Shown here: positions 15,277 to 24,306 of the stretch, piece after piece
How the letters are laid out: every line of letters begins with the position of its first letter
How positions within the stretch are numbered: the stretch's first letter is position 1
Source of the DNA: Campylobacter corcagiensis
GTDB taxonomy: Bacteria; Campylobacterota; Campylobacteria; Campylobacterales; Campylobacteraceae
Direction: 5' to 3'
Length of the DNA stretch: 64,000 nt
Assembly: GCF_013201645.1 (NCBI RefSeq)
Contig: NZ_CP053842.1
Coordinates: 1,302,001 to 1,366,000, forward strand
Program-made: the position numbers and the translations under genes
The notes under the pieces: model-generated
Told to the model about the DNA's origin: nothing
Databases searched by the model: none
Seen by the model: the letters and a program-made list of their open reading frames with translations, nothing else

Positions 15277-16407
15277 TTACTCTTCAAAGTATTTCATCAA
15301 TACTTCTCCGTTTTTTGGTTTGCTAAACCACATATGATTTGTTGGCACTAAAAATACCCTACTACCACTTTGGATTTCAATTGTTGGTTTTATTTTGCTT
15401 TGTTGTTGTATCATGTCTTGGACTACTGTTCCTATATCGCTTCTTGAGTCTGAGTATATCTCTTGCGTATAAGAACTACCACCTTTATCAACCTTTGAAG
15501 CAATTACCAAAAGCAGTGCGTTTGTAAGTGTTGAGATTGTATAAGGTATGCCATATCTCTCCCAGTATTTATTGTTTACTGCCCCTATTGCTCCTGTCAT
15601 TCCCATATTATCTGCTACTAATGCGTCTGTTAGTAAGATGTTAACACCTTGCGGTGTAATTATCTCTCTCCATCTAATTTCTAGTCTTTCGTGTCCTATT
15701 TCTGTATTGTTTTCATAAAAGCCTATAGCCTTACTTCCACGAGGTATCAATACAGCTCTACCCATAGTTGCATATATGTCTTGCTCTATTTGAGCAGTTA
15801 CTATTCCGCTTAAATCACTACTTATAGCTGTTGTTAAAATTGCAGGTATCATTCGTCCAGCTCTTATTGTTCTGTATAGTCTATGTTCATTTGTGCTTAT
15901 ATCTATGCTTTGCTGATTAGAAAAGCCATCTACTCCATACTTAGAAGACGCTTGATCTGCATTTTTGATTTCATTGTTTCTATTGGCTAAAATTTGAGCT
16001 CTTAGTAGTCTTCTCATCTTGTTTTCGTATGCAGTTTGACTATCTATTTGCATAGATTGTTTTAAATTTGCTTGTTTTTCTATTAGCTCTTCTTCTTTTT
16101 CTTTAGCTCTTTGTGCCATTTGCTCTTGTTCGTTTGCTATTTGCTCTACTGATTTTGCGGCTTGTGGTAATTCATCTGCTTTTTGTTTTAAAATTTTGGT
16201 TAAATCTTGGCTTTCTTGGTTTGGTTTTCTCTTTCCAGCTTTATAAATATAATCATCAACTGGAAATTTTGAATTTTCAAAAAGATGGTTTAAGTCTTTT
16301 TCATTTTGTAAATTTCTTATTTGCTCATCACTTAGCTCTTCTGCAAAAAGGGGAAGAGATAACAAGATAAAAATGCTAAAAAACAGCCAATTTTTTCCCT
16401 TTTTCAT
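15277..16407 (-). CDS. virB10: VirB10/TrbI-like T4SS core protein
   Basis: 376 residues. A hydrophobic N-terminal segment (WLFFSIFILLSLPLFAEEL) could be the inner-membrane span or signal. A coiled-coil linker at about 85-130 is followed by the C-terminal VirB10 domain: RTIRAGRMIPAILTTAISSD, VLIPRGSKAIGFYEN, and RVFLVPTNHMWFSKP near the end. VirB10 bridges inner and outer membranes in the core complex and senses ATP use. A proline-rich cytoplasmic segment before the membrane span, usual in Agrobacterium VirB10, is not present, so the N-terminus is shorter than the family norm. Confidence 0.88.
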   Translation of the reverse strand: MKKGKNWLFFSIFILLSLPLFAEELSDEQIRNLQNEKDLNHLFENSKFPVDDYIYKAGKRKPNQESQDLTKILKQKADELPQAAKSVEQIANEQEQMAQRAKEKEEELIEKQANLKQSMQIDSQTAYENKMRRLLRAQILANRNNEIKNADQASSKYGVDGFSNQQSIDISTNEHRLYRTIRAGRMIPAILTTAISSDLSGIVTAQIEQDIYATMGRAVLIPRGSKAIGFYENNTEIGHERLEIRWREIITPQGVNILLTDALVADNMGMTGAIGAVNNKYWERYGIPYTISTLTNALLLVIASKVDKGGSSYTQEIYSDSRSDIGTVVQDMIQQQSKIKPTIEIQSGSRVFLVPTNHMWFSKPKNGEVLMKYFEE

Positions 16408-17649
16408 CTAAAATCCCCTTAATTTTTTAATAGCTTCTTTTTGTTTTTCTTTGTTTGGTGTTAAAAAATTATCGTTTTTATTTTGGTTTGCTCTATTTAA
16501 GTTTTTTCTTATTTCCTTACGCTCTTTTTCTATTTTTGTTTCCTTTCGTCCTACACATATATAACTTTTTCCACTTTTAATTGTAAATCTAGGGCTTACT
16601 GTTTCAGCTACTATGTAATCTCCTATTACTCTTGTTTCTACTGGGCTATCTTGCAGATCAATTACTGCAAAAATTGCAGGAATTTGAGGCATTTCGTCTT
16701 TTGGGTATTTAAAATATGTAAATTTTTTATCATCAAAAATTTCAGCTGATAATAGCCACTCATTCTCTTTTTCGGCTTTTTGTACATATCCGCTATAAAT
16801 ATCGCTTTTTTTGATTTTAAGCTCTGCTATTCCATCTTTTATGATTTTATACTCATTACTTTCTTTTTCTATTTTTGCCTGTTTTATTCTTCTTGTCTCT
16901 TCATCTTTTATATATATTACAAAGTTTGGATCATTTGAATTTCTGTAATCTGTTGAAAACAGATAAAATGTATGAATTTTTCCATCTCTTGTAAAAAGTG
17001 TTAGACTTGTATCAATACCTATTAATTGTGGGATTATTGCTATTGCTTCTTCTTTGTTTGGCACAATTTCAGCTTTAAAGCCTGTTTTATCTCCAAGTAT
17101 ATAGTTTTCTATTGGGCTTTCAAATATAATCGTTGTTGCCATTGCGTGGCGTGTTCTTATTTTATGTGTTTTATTTGGTGTATAGTTTATTATAGATGTA
17201 TTTTCATATCCACTATATTTTTTTGAGTGAAATTTCTTTTGTAGTGCTTTTAAGTCTTGAGTTCTTATTGCACTTTGCATTAGTTCTAACTCTTCTTTTC
17301 CATACTCTCTAGGTGGGGTTGCAACTGAGTTTTCAAAGTCTATATACTCTTCTTTTGGGATTTGTGAGTTTTCTTTTAAATTTGTTATTTGAGAATGCTC
17401 TTCTTTACCAAATAGCCCCAAAGGATTAACACCTACACTTTTTTGAACATTTTTATTTATATCTTTTGTTTTGTCATTAAATATGTTTTCTCCCATTCCT
17501 GCTTGTGTGTTTTGTTGCTCACCTACAAGCTCTTGAGTTTGCTTCATGATAGCTTTAACTTCATTGATTTGTTCTTGACTTAGCCCTTGAGCATTTAAAT
17601 TTAAAGCTATAACTATAAATGTCATGAGTGATAATTTAACTATTCTCAT
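16408..17649 (-). CDS. virB9: VirB9/TrbG-like T4SS core protein
   Basis: 413 residues with a signal peptide (MRIVKLSLMTFIVIALNLNAQG). A variable linker is followed by the VirB9 N-domain near NYTPNKTHKIRTRHAMATTIIFESP and a beta-rich C-terminal domain that would pair with VirB7 at the outer membrane (IFAVIDLQDSPVETRVIGDY). It is longer than Agrobacterium VirB9 (about 290 residues) because of the linker. It abuts virB10 directly and overlaps virB8 by four bases. Confidence 0.85.
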   Translation of the reverse strand: MRIVKLSLMTFIVIALNLNAQGLSQEQINEVKAIMKQTQELVGEQQNTQAGMGENIFNDKTKDINKNVQKSVGVNPLGLFGKEEHSQITNLKENSQIPKEEYIDFENSVATPPREYGKEELELMQSAIRTQDLKALQKKFHSKKYSGYENTSIINYTPNKTHKIRTRHAMATTIIFESPIENYILGDKTGFKAEIVPNKEEAIAIIPQLIGIDTSLTLFTRDGKIHTFYLFSTDYRNSNDPNFVIYIKDEETRRIKQAKIEKESNEYKIIKDGIAELKIKKSDIYSGYVQKAEKENEWLLSAEIFDDKKFTYFKYPKDEMPQIPAIFAVIDLQDSPVETRVIGDYIVAETVSPRFTIKSGKSYICVGRKETKIEKERKEIRKNLNRANQNKNDNFLTPNKEKQKEAIKKLRGF

Positions 17650-18293
17650 TTTTTACTCTCTTCCATTATTTGCGTAACTCTATATTGACTAACTTTAAAA
17701 CCTGTTGGATTTTGTATATTGTCCTTAAAATTTCCACTTTGATTTTCAAAGTCATACTCTATTGCACTTCTATACTTCCTATATGTCTTTTCAGTTTCTG
17801 ATGGATTTGTGATTATTGCTTGAAAGTCAACCGTTGCTACTGTTTGGCTTAAAAGCGATACATTGATAATTTGAATATCCCTATAATAGTTTTTTGTGGT
17901 ATAAATTGAACTTGGATCGGCTACTAGTGTTTGAAATGCTTCCCATACCTGTCTGCTACTTTGAACTCTTATTTCGTTGTATCTTTCTATATCATCGATT
18001 CTATTTATCATCTCCCTATTTTTTACATATCCAGCAAGAATGCTTTTTAATAGCTGTTCATCGCTTCTCACATTGAGATTTGTATCGCTCATTGTTACAA
18101 ACCTGGAGTCTGCTTCACTAAATTTTAAAAGCACAGGTTTTGTCTCTTTTAGTGGTGTTAATAGTGCTATGGCAATTGATAGGCTTACACTCACTACTGA
18201 TAGAGCAATTATGATGTAAAACATATATGCTTTTATATTTCGCTCCATTTTAAAAATAAAATTTGGGTCTACTTTTTTATCATCAAATGCCAT
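17646..18293 (-). CDS. virB8: VirB8/TrbF-like T4SS protein
   Basis: 215 residues: a short cytoplasmic start, one membrane span (AYMFYIIIALSVVSVSLSIA), then a periplasmic NTF2-like domain. The last part (AIITNPSETEKTYRKYRSAI...NPTGFKVSQYRVTQI) matches the usual VirB8 ending. VirB8 dimers organise assembly of the inner-membrane complex. It follows the virB7 lipoprotein by eight bases. Confidence 0.88.
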   Translation of the reverse strand: MAFDDKKVDPNFIFKMERNIKAYMFYIIIALSVVSVSLSIAIALLTPLKETKPVLLKFSEADSRFVTMSDTNLNVRSDEQLLKSILAGYVKNREMINRIDDIERYNEIRVQSSRQVWEAFQTLVADPSSIYTTKNYYRDIQIINVSLLSQTVATVDFQAIITNPSETEKTYRKYRSAIEYDFENQSGNFKDNIQNPTGFKVSQYRVTQIMEESKK

Positions 18294-18301
18294 TTTAAAT
18301 C

Positions 18302-18418
18302 CTATTTTGAAAAATCACAATAAGCACAAGGGCTTATCTTTTCTATCTTGCTTGGCTTATTGGCACATCCGCTCATAAGCAGCATTAAAAACGCCATAAC
18401 AACTACAATTCTACTCAT
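18302..18418 (-). CDS. virB7: VirB7-like T4SS lipoprotein (38 aa)
   Basis: Read from the sequence itself: ATG at 18416-18418 with AAAGGGG eight bases upstream, TAG at 18302-18304. The protein starts MSRIVVVMAFLMLLMSGC, a signal peptide ending in a lipobox (LMSGC). The mature part is 21 residues with a C-A-Y-C pair near the end. VirB7 is a tiny lipoprotein that locks VirB9 to the outer membrane, often through disulfides, and it belongs exactly here, between virB4 and virB8. Short length leaves family assignment to context. Confidence 0.72.
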   Translation of the reverse strand: MSRIVVVMAFLMLLMSGCANKPSKIEKISPCAYCDFSK

Positions 18419-18431
18419 TCTTTACCCCTTT

Positions 18432-20915
18432 TTAACTTGATTGTTCTAAGTATATTTTTCGCCAATGTTTTGGACTTTCTTCTTTAAGTTTTCTTATTAA
18501 AATTACATTATTTTTACTTGATGAGAATGCTTTTATATACTTACCAAGTCTTGATAAATCTATATTTAGCTTTGCACTTTCGTTTCTTAATTTCATATTT
18601 AAAAGAACTTCTCTTGAATTTGAGCTACTTTCATTTAAAAATTTAATCTCTGTTGGTGCTAGTCCTAGCATATTTTGCATTTCAGCTTGTGCTTCTGCAT
18701 TATTTGTTGGAAAAATAATAAAATTTGCAATGTTATCTAAAAACGACGAGCCATTATCAATTTGATTAAATAGGCTTAAACTTTGAAAGCCCATGCACAT
18801 TACTCCGCCTATTTTTCTAACTTCTAGTATGCTTTCAAGTATTTTTTCTCTCATTGTCTCATCTTGCAAATAATCTTTTAATTCATCTATAAAACAAAAA
18901 AAGCCCTTATCGCTGTTTTTGGCTTGATTTTTAAGCTTATGAAATATATAAATCGCTGTTAGGGCTGATATTTTTTTATTGGTTAGTATTCCGTCCATGT
19001 TTAAGACTGATAGCTGTTTGGTAAAATTTAGGGCATCTTCTTTGTTATCAAATATTGAGTCTTTATAGTTATCAAATCTTGTTTTTAGTCTTGATTTTCC
19101 ATCACCATCAACTGGAAGTGAGTCGATAAAATCACTAAGAGTTATAATTTGATCTGACTCTTTCATTTCGTATAGCCTATCTACTGTGCTATTTATATCT
19201 TTTTTTTCATCATGCTCTTCAGGTTTAATTTCAGCCATAAATTTAAGCCATGTTTTTAAAAATTCTCTGTTTTCATTAGTGTCTTGAAGCGTGAATGGAT
19301 TTAGTTTAAAGCTTTTACTCTCACTATCATGGTATTCTCCATCCATATAATTTGTAAAATTATTCATACCACGAAGCTTATCCATCGCAAAAATATTTAT
19401 TGGATATTTAAATAAATTCGTCATTAAAAACTCAGCCAGTGTTGTTTTTCCCTTTCCAGTTCCGCCCATTATCATTGTATGTCCTGCTGGTTTGTCTCCG
19501 TCTGGCTGGAAGTGAAAATTGAATAAAAATGGCGTTCCATTGATATGTTTAAATGTAGTTACTGCTTCATCTCCCCAATCATTTTTATTAAAACCTGTTA
19601 CTTCATTTTCAAAATTTGCTATTGTGGATAAATTGCTTATGTTTAAAGTCTTTTTTCTTGCATTTAAATTTCCCCTGCTAGGGAAAAAGCTAAAATATAA
19701 AGCCTTTTGATTGATAGTTTCTCTTACAACATTTAGTCCTTGATTTTCAAGTATGTTTTTTAATTCATTAGTTTTGTTTTCTAATTCTTTTAAATCATCG
19801 GCTAAGGAGTACACAGAAAAGCTTGTTTGAACAAGGTTTTCTCTATCTGCTTGAACTAGCTCCATTAGCTCATCAAGTTCTGCTTTTACTAGATCAACTG
19901 AGAATGTTTTTGTATCTTTTATTTTTTTAATTGCTTTTCTTTTCTCATAAGCTTTTAAATAAACCATTACCATAAATTCATTATCGCTCTTGATTAAATT
20001 TGTTGTAATTAGTGATTTTATTTGTTCTGTTTCATAAGCCTTTACACTTATAAACCTTGCGTATTTTACCGAACCATCATTTCTATAAAATTTTATATAA
20101 TCTTTTTTAAATTCCACATATGAGCTTATATAACAATCTGTAATTAATTCGTTTGTGTATCTTAAGTTTGTATCTTTTGCGTTTGAGTACGTGGCATAAA
20201 AATTTAAAATTTCATCAGCACTCATTTGGCGTGGGCTATAAATTGATAAATAATTATTTATGTTTAAAAGTGTTTCATTTAATAGCTCCATTTTTTGCTT
20301 TAAATTTACACTCTCACTACTTTCACCATTTTCTTCAACAGTCATCTTTGTTTTAAAACTTTCAAGTACTCCTGTTATGTTTTTTGTGACTGTTGAGATA
20401 ATCAAAAAATATCTGATAGAATAAATATCTTGATCTCTTTCCCATTTTTCTATTATCTCTTTTGCATATGGATTTATGTCTCTATCTTTTATCTTTTCTA
20501 TCTGTTTTTTGTCTTTTTTAATTATTAGGTTAATTTCTACATCATTTTTTAGTGTCGTAAAAAACATTACACGATTAAGTAGATAATCAGTCTCATCATC
20601 TAAGCTAATTCCAGCATAACTTGTCCCCTTTAACTCTACTGCTATGCAAACATTTCCATCTTTTGTGATTATTACATCATCACCATATTTACAAGCAATA
20701 TTATTTTCTTTTGCAAGTGTATAAATTTCAGGTTCTTTAAGCATAATTAATTTATCTGCTTTTTTATTTAAAAGATTGATTTTTAATAAATTTTCATCTG
20801 ATTTTTTGAGATTATCTTTTATATCAGTTTCATTGCTGTTTATCTCTTTTAATATCTTTTCTTTTTGTTTTTTGTTTTTCCAGTCTTTTATTACATCAAT
20901 TATTCCACGAGCCAT
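18432..20915 (-). CDS. virB4: VirB4-type T4SS ATPase
   Basis: 827 residues. The N-terminal half is the family's variable region; the ATPase domain has Walker A GGTGKGKTT at 484-492 and Walker B GFFCFIDELKDYL. VirB4 is the largest motor of the machine, needed for pilus assembly and substrate transfer. It ends 14 bp before virB7 and starts nine bases after virB3. Length and motifs are complete. Confidence 0.92.
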   Translation of the reverse strand: MARGIIDVIKDWKNKKQKEKILKEINSNETDIKDNLKKSDENLLKINLLNKKADKLIMLKEPEIYTLAKENNIACKYGDDVIITKDGNVCIAVELKGTSYAGISLDDETDYLLNRVMFFTTLKNDVEINLIIKKDKKQIEKIKDRDINPYAKEIIEKWERDQDIYSIRYFLIISTVTKNITGVLESFKTKMTVEENGESSESVNLKQKMELLNETLLNINNYLSIYSPRQMSADEILNFYATYSNAKDTNLRYTNELITDCYISSYVEFKKDYIKFYRNDGSVKYARFISVKAYETEQIKSLITTNLIKSDNEFMVMVYLKAYEKRKAIKKIKDTKTFSVDLVKAELDELMELVQADRENLVQTSFSVYSLADDLKELENKTNELKNILENQGLNVVRETINQKALYFSFFPSRGNLNARKKTLNISNLSTIANFENEVTGFNKNDWGDEAVTTFKHINGTPFLFNFHFQPDGDKPAGHTMIMGGTGKGKTTLAEFLMTNLFKYPINIFAMDKLRGMNNFTNYMDGEYHDSESKSFKLNPFTLQDTNENREFLKTWLKFMAEIKPEEHDEKKDINSTVDRLYEMKESDQIITLSDFIDSLPVDGDGKSRLKTRFDNYKDSIFDNKEDALNFTKQLSVLNMDGILTNKKISALTAIYIFHKLKNQAKNSDKGFFCFIDELKDYLQDETMREKILESILEVRKIGGVMCMGFQSLSLFNQIDNGSSFLDNIANFIIFPTNNAEAQAEMQNMLGLAPTEIKFLNESSSNSREVLLNMKLRNESAKLNIDLSRLGKYIKAFSSSKNNVILIRKLKEESPKHWRKIYLEQSS

Positions 20916-20923
20916 GACTTAAC

Positions 20924-21166
20924 CTATGCGTAAAATTTATTTTGAGGTATTTTCATTTTTGAGCCGATTATCTCATAGATATCTTCATCAAAAAATTCTA
21001 AAACAAAAAAGAAGCAATAAGCAATTGCTACAGCAACTAATGAATATAAAATAAGAATAAACCAAGCTATAAACCCAAATATTATTAAAATAAATAAGCT
21101 TGTAGTTGTTAGTCCTGCTATTTTTGTTTTTTTAGTTAGATCCATATAGCAATTAGTTACTATCAT
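20924..21166 (-). CDS. virB3: VirB3/TrbD-like inner-membrane protein
   Basis: 80 residues. Two close hydrophobic segments (TTTSLFILIIFGFIAWFILI and YSLVAVAIAYCFFFVLEFF) form a hairpin in the inner membrane, followed by a short polar tail. Size, topology and position between the pilin and VirB4 are those of VirB3, which recruits VirB4 for pilus assembly. Confidence 0.82.
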   Translation of the reverse strand: MIVTNCYMDLTKKTKIAGLTTTSLFILIIFGFIAWFILILYSLVAVAIAYCFFFVLEFFDEDIYEIIGSKMKIPQNKFYA

Positions 21167-21177
21167 TTTTTATTCTT

Positions 21178-21495
21178 TTACATTGCAGCTGCAGATAGTC
21201 CGTAAACAATACCAATAATTACTAATGCACCAAAGATAAGCTTTGCATGATTTTTTAGAGCTTCAACATTAAAAAATGCAGTTAAAAGCAATATAATTAT
21301 CCAAAGCACACCAAAGACAATTGATACTGTATTGATTATACTCGCTAGGCTACTACCTGCTTCTGTGATTTGTTCGTTTGCGGAAGTTGTTAGCGTCTTT
21401 AAAATATTTGTACCGCCACCACCTGCTGGAGCACTAAAAAGAAATACAGGAGAGCAAATTAAAAACAAATACAGCCTTTTAATTATTTTTAACAT
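21178..21495 (-). CDS. virB2: VirB2/TrbC-like pilin
   Basis: 105 residues. A signal peptide (RLYLFLICSPVFLFSAPAGG) is followed by a polar part and two hydrophobic segments (ASIINTVSIVFGVLWIIILL; HAKLIFGALVIIGIVYGLSA), the two-helix layout of conjugative pilins. It heads the T4SS operon. A promoter with the 14-bp motif lies just upstream (21527-21560). The start has AAAGGA eight bases away. Confidence 0.85.
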   Translation of the reverse strand: MLKIIKRLYLFLICSPVFLFSAPAGGGGTNILKTLTTSANEQITEAGSSLASIINTVSIVFGVLWIIILLLTAFFNVEALKNHAKLIFGALVIIGIVYGLSAAAM

Positions 21496-21526
21496 TTTTT
21501 TCCTTTAAATTTAAATTTTAATTAGC

Positions 21527-21560
21527 ACTATATCAAATTCATTAAAGGGACATTTTGTAA
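21527..21560 (-). promoter_or_regulatory. Probable T4SS operon promoter with motif copy 2
   Basis: On the minus strand TTACAAAATGTCCC (21547-21560, one mismatch to the other copies) is followed 14 bases later by TATAGT (21527-21532). The virB2 start is 32 bases further. A 14-bp element centred about 35 bases before the expected transcription start is where a repressor or activator would act. Confidence 0.55.
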
Positions 21561-21698
21561 TTTAAATTTTTAAAAGTGTGATTTAATCGTTGTTTCAAAG
21601 ATTGCTTTTATTTTTATTTAAGATTTCATTTACTTTTTAATTTTTTTGATTTAATTAGCTTATCGATGTTTGCTTGAAGTTTTTTAAAAATTTTCCTT

Positions 21699-21712
21699 TT
21701 ACAAAATGTTCC
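21699..21712 (+). promoter_or_regulatory. TTACAAAATGTTCC motif, copy 3 (before oriT/relaxase)
   Basis: On the plus strand, followed directly by GATACAAT, which could serve as a minus-10 box. It points towards oriT and the relaxase gene, the opposite way to copy 2 on the other side of the same intergenic region. The distance to the relaxase start is about 400 bp. Confidence 0.55.
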
Positions 21713-21922
21713 GATACAATTTTTCATATTTTTTAATTTTTTTCTTACTTTTTTTATTTTACTTAGTTTTAAATTTTTTCTCATATTTTATTTTTTTTCA
21801 TATCTTTTCAATTTTTCATAGCTCTTTTAAAGTTTTTACAAATATATTTTTGTTTTTTCTAATTTTTTTTAAAAATACTTTGATTGCTTAAAAATAAAAA
21901 GCACAACTTTTTATTTTATTTT

Positions 21923-22013
21923 TGAAATTTGCTAAAATTTCAAAAATCAGTCATAAATGCCTATTTTTAGGCGTTTATGCTAAAAAGCGACATACAAAGG
22001 GGGTTATCCTGCC
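21923..22013 (+). other. oriT: inverted repeats and nic-like site
   Basis: Three parts in order. TGAAATTT-GCTA-AAATTTCA (21923-21942) is a perfect 8-bp inverted repeat. CATAAATGCCTA-TTTT-TAGGCGTTTATG (21952-21979) is a 12-bp inverted repeat with one mismatch. TATCCTGCC lies at 22005-22013. The last equals the IncP/RP4-type nic core, where cleavage falls after the G (here 22011). The relaxase start is 100 bp downstream. An inverted repeat near nic is what MOBP relaxases bind. Nicking is not demonstrated. Confidence 0.7.
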
Positions 22014-22113
22014 TTACTTCTGCTTTTATCTTTTTTTAACTTTTTCTACGCTAACATTTTTTACAAATAAATTTTTTGTTTCAAATTTTTATTTTTATTT
22101 TTTGGAGAATTTT

Positions 22114-23736
22114 TTGAGTAGTATTGATTGGAATAAATATTTTGATGAGTTAAAAGCTATAAGAGCTGGTCGGACTAAATTTACAAAATCTGAACATAAA
22201 AATGTTTCTTTTGGAAGTGGTGGAGGATTTTCTAGAACTCATATTAATTTTTCAAAAAATAAATTTTCTAAACAATCTGTTTTGAAAATGATTTCAAATT
22301 TACCACAAACTTCTATAAAAAGATGCATTGATTATGCTTTAAAAAATTCACTTGATGGATATGCTATAAATGAAAAAGGGGAGAGAGTAAGCAGTGATGA
22401 AGTTATGGCTGAATGGAAAAAAGATTTTGGAAAAAATCAACACTCAAAAGATGCATGGCATTTAATGTTTTCTATAAAAGAGTCTTGCAGTGATGAACAA
22501 ACTTTAAAGGCTTTACAAGATAGCGTTAAAAATGTGCTTGGAACAAATTTTGCAGGTCATAAGTATGCTTTTGTAGCTCACACTCATCAAAACAATCCCC
22601 ATGTGCATGTTGTTTTAAATAAAAGAAATCAATTTACAAATAAAAAAATTCACTTTAATTCAAAAAGTGAGATTATGGATTTTTTTGATGATACTAGGAC
22701 TAATTTTGCCTATGCTTTATCTATTCGTGGATTAAATTATGAAAATAAAAATTTCTTACAAAAAGATTTAAAGCGTGAGTTTAATAATATAAAATCTAAT
22801 ATTAAGCTTGAAGTTGATGACTATACTGCAAAGGATAAAATAAACGATTACTATGATAAAATGCAGGGTATTAATAAAGAGAAATATAAAATCTCGTCTA
22901 GCCGTATTGAAGCTATGAATGATGAGCTTGAAAAACTTAAAAAAGCCAATAAAGAGCTTTTAAATTTATTTTTACAATACTCTAAAAAAAGAAATAAAAA
23001 AGCCTTTAAACTCGCTAAGGAACTTAAAGCTAGTAATAAAGAAATTAAAGATAAACAAAATAAAATTTTAGCTGAGATTAAAAAAATAAAAAATATATCA
23101 TTTGAAGCTACTAGGCTTAATGAGATGAAGCTTGAAAATTATAAAGATAGATCAAACGCTCTTACTTTACTTGAAAATTTTAACCGCAACTATAACCAGC
23201 TCCATCCTAAAAACCGAGGTGCAAGTAAGGCTGATTTTGAAAATTATAAAAAAGTTAGAAGGGCTATTTCTGTGCTTCGCAATAAAAAAGATGATGATGC
23301 TATAAAATACTTTGATGATAGCTTGATTATTACTCGTATGCTAGGTTCTAATGAAAGCCTTTTTAAGCTTGGTAAAAAGCTTGAAATTTTGGATAAAAAT
23401 TTATATATTTTAGAGCATTCAGATCTTGGAGAAAATGAAAAAAAAGAATTTAAAAAAAGACTAAATGATAATAAAGAATTTATCACTAATGTGTGCGAGA
23501 AGAGGTTTGAATACACTGCTAAAAGGCTTTTAAAAAGCCAAAAGTTAAAAGGGGATGAGTTTTTGTTTAAAGAGTATTTTCATGGTGTAAAACTGCTTAA
23601 TAAAGAGCCTAATGAAATGCTTTTAAAGATAAAAAAAGAAGCTGATTTACAGGCTAGATTTAGCCGCAATATAAAAAGAGATAAATCAAAAAATAAAAGT
23701 AGAACTGAAATTAAGAGAGATATTGGAAGGGAGTAG
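22114..23736 (+). CDS. Relaxase, HxH (MOBP/VirD2-like)
   Basis: 540 residues from a TTG at 22114, with TGGAG seven bases upstream. A longer frame from 21922 would run through oriT and encode an odd aromatic-rich leader, so I reject it. The relaxase domain occupies about 1-190: a candidate catalytic Tyr is Y74 (RCIDYALKNS), and the metal site is H158, H163 and H165 in HTHQNNPHVHVVLNK. The C-terminal two thirds are Lys-rich coiled coil. It nicks oriT and pilots the strand through VirD4. It is the only long plus-strand gene between the two minus-strand operons. Confidence 0.88.
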   Translation: MSSIDWNKYFDELKAIRAGRTKFTKSEHKNVSFGSGGGFSRTHINFSKNKFSKQSVLKMISNLPQTSIKRCIDYALKNSLDGYAINEKGERVSSDEVMAEWKKDFGKNQHSKDAWHLMFSIKESCSDEQTLKALQDSVKNVLGTNFAGHKYAFVAHTHQNNPHVHVVLNKRNQFTNKKIHFNSKSEIMDFFDDTRTNFAYALSIRGLNYENKNFLQKDLKREFNNIKSNIKLEVDDYTAKDKINDYYDKMQGINKEKYKISSSRIEAMNDELEKLKKANKELLNLFLQYSKKRNKKAFKLAKELKASNKEIKDKQNKILAEIKKIKNISFEATRLNEMKLENYKDRSNALTLLENFNRNYNQLHPKNRGASKADFENYKKVRRAISVLRNKKDDDAIKYFDDSLIITRMLGSNESLFKLGKKLEILDKNLYILEHSDLGENEKKEFKKRLNDNKEFITNVCEKRFEYTAKRLLKSQKLKGDEFLFKEYFHGVKLLNKEPNEMLLKIKKEADLQARFSRNIKRDKSKNKSRTEIKRDIGRE

Positions 23737-23748
23737 TTTTTCTCCCTT

Positions 23749-24306
23749 TTATCTTTGATTTTCTTTTGAATTTTTCTTAATAATATTTTTTATTTTATCG
23801 TTATATGGCTTATCTAGTTCAATTTTATACTCTTGTAGTTTTTCATACTCTTTTTTTATGTTTTTTATAAGATCTGTCTTTGCTTGTGGCATTAAAACAT
23901 CTTGTTTTTTAGTAAAATAATCAATATTTTTCTCTAAATTTTTGCATAGCTCTTTTTTTGTTTCTTTTAAAACTTCTTGTATGCTTTCTTTGAGTTTCGG
24001 AAGATTTACTTCTATAGCATTTTTTACAAATTGATTTTTTATATTATCGTAGTTATGTGAAGACCAGTTTCTAACCTGCCTTAATCCTTTTAATTCATCT
24101 TTATCAAATTTACTTAAAATTTCGTATTCTTGGTCTTTTTCTAGCTTTTCAAATTGTTGATGAATTACATCTAAATGCTTCATTATTGCTGGTTTTGCCA
24201 ACAATTCATCTTCTAAAGCTTTATCAACTCCTTTTAGCTCACATATTTCTTCTATTTCTTCTATTTTTTGAATTGCTCTATCTAGTCTTGTAATGCCTTT
24301 AGACAT
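23749..24306 (-). CDS. hepT: HEPN toxin, HepT-like (type VII TA)
   Basis: 185 residues. The HEPN RNase motif R-x4-H-x-Y is present: R79, H84 and Y86 in VRNWSSHNY. In characterised HepT/MntA pairs this Tyr is modified with AMP units by the partner enzyme, which switches off the RNase. The start overlaps the nucleotidyltransferase gene by eight bases. The C-terminal 80 residues (about 105-185) are a charged coiled-coil extension not needed for a minimal HepT. It lies convergent with the relaxase gene, 12 bp apart. Confidence 0.78.
   Translation of the reverse strand: MSKGITRLDRAIQKIEEIEEICELKGVDKALEDELLAKPAIMKHLDVIHQQFEKLEKDQEYEILSKFDKDELKGLRQVRNWSSHNYDNIKNQFVKNAIEVNLPKLKESIQEVLKETKKELCKNLEKNIDYFTKKQDVLMPQAKTDLIKNIKKEYEKLQEYKIELDKPYNDKIKNIIKKNSKENQR

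Noticed and set aside
21922-22113. N-terminal extension of the relaxase frame
   Set aside because: It would run through the oriT hairpin and nic site and encodes an improbable Phe/Tyr-rich leader. The TTG at 22114 with TGGAG is a better start.
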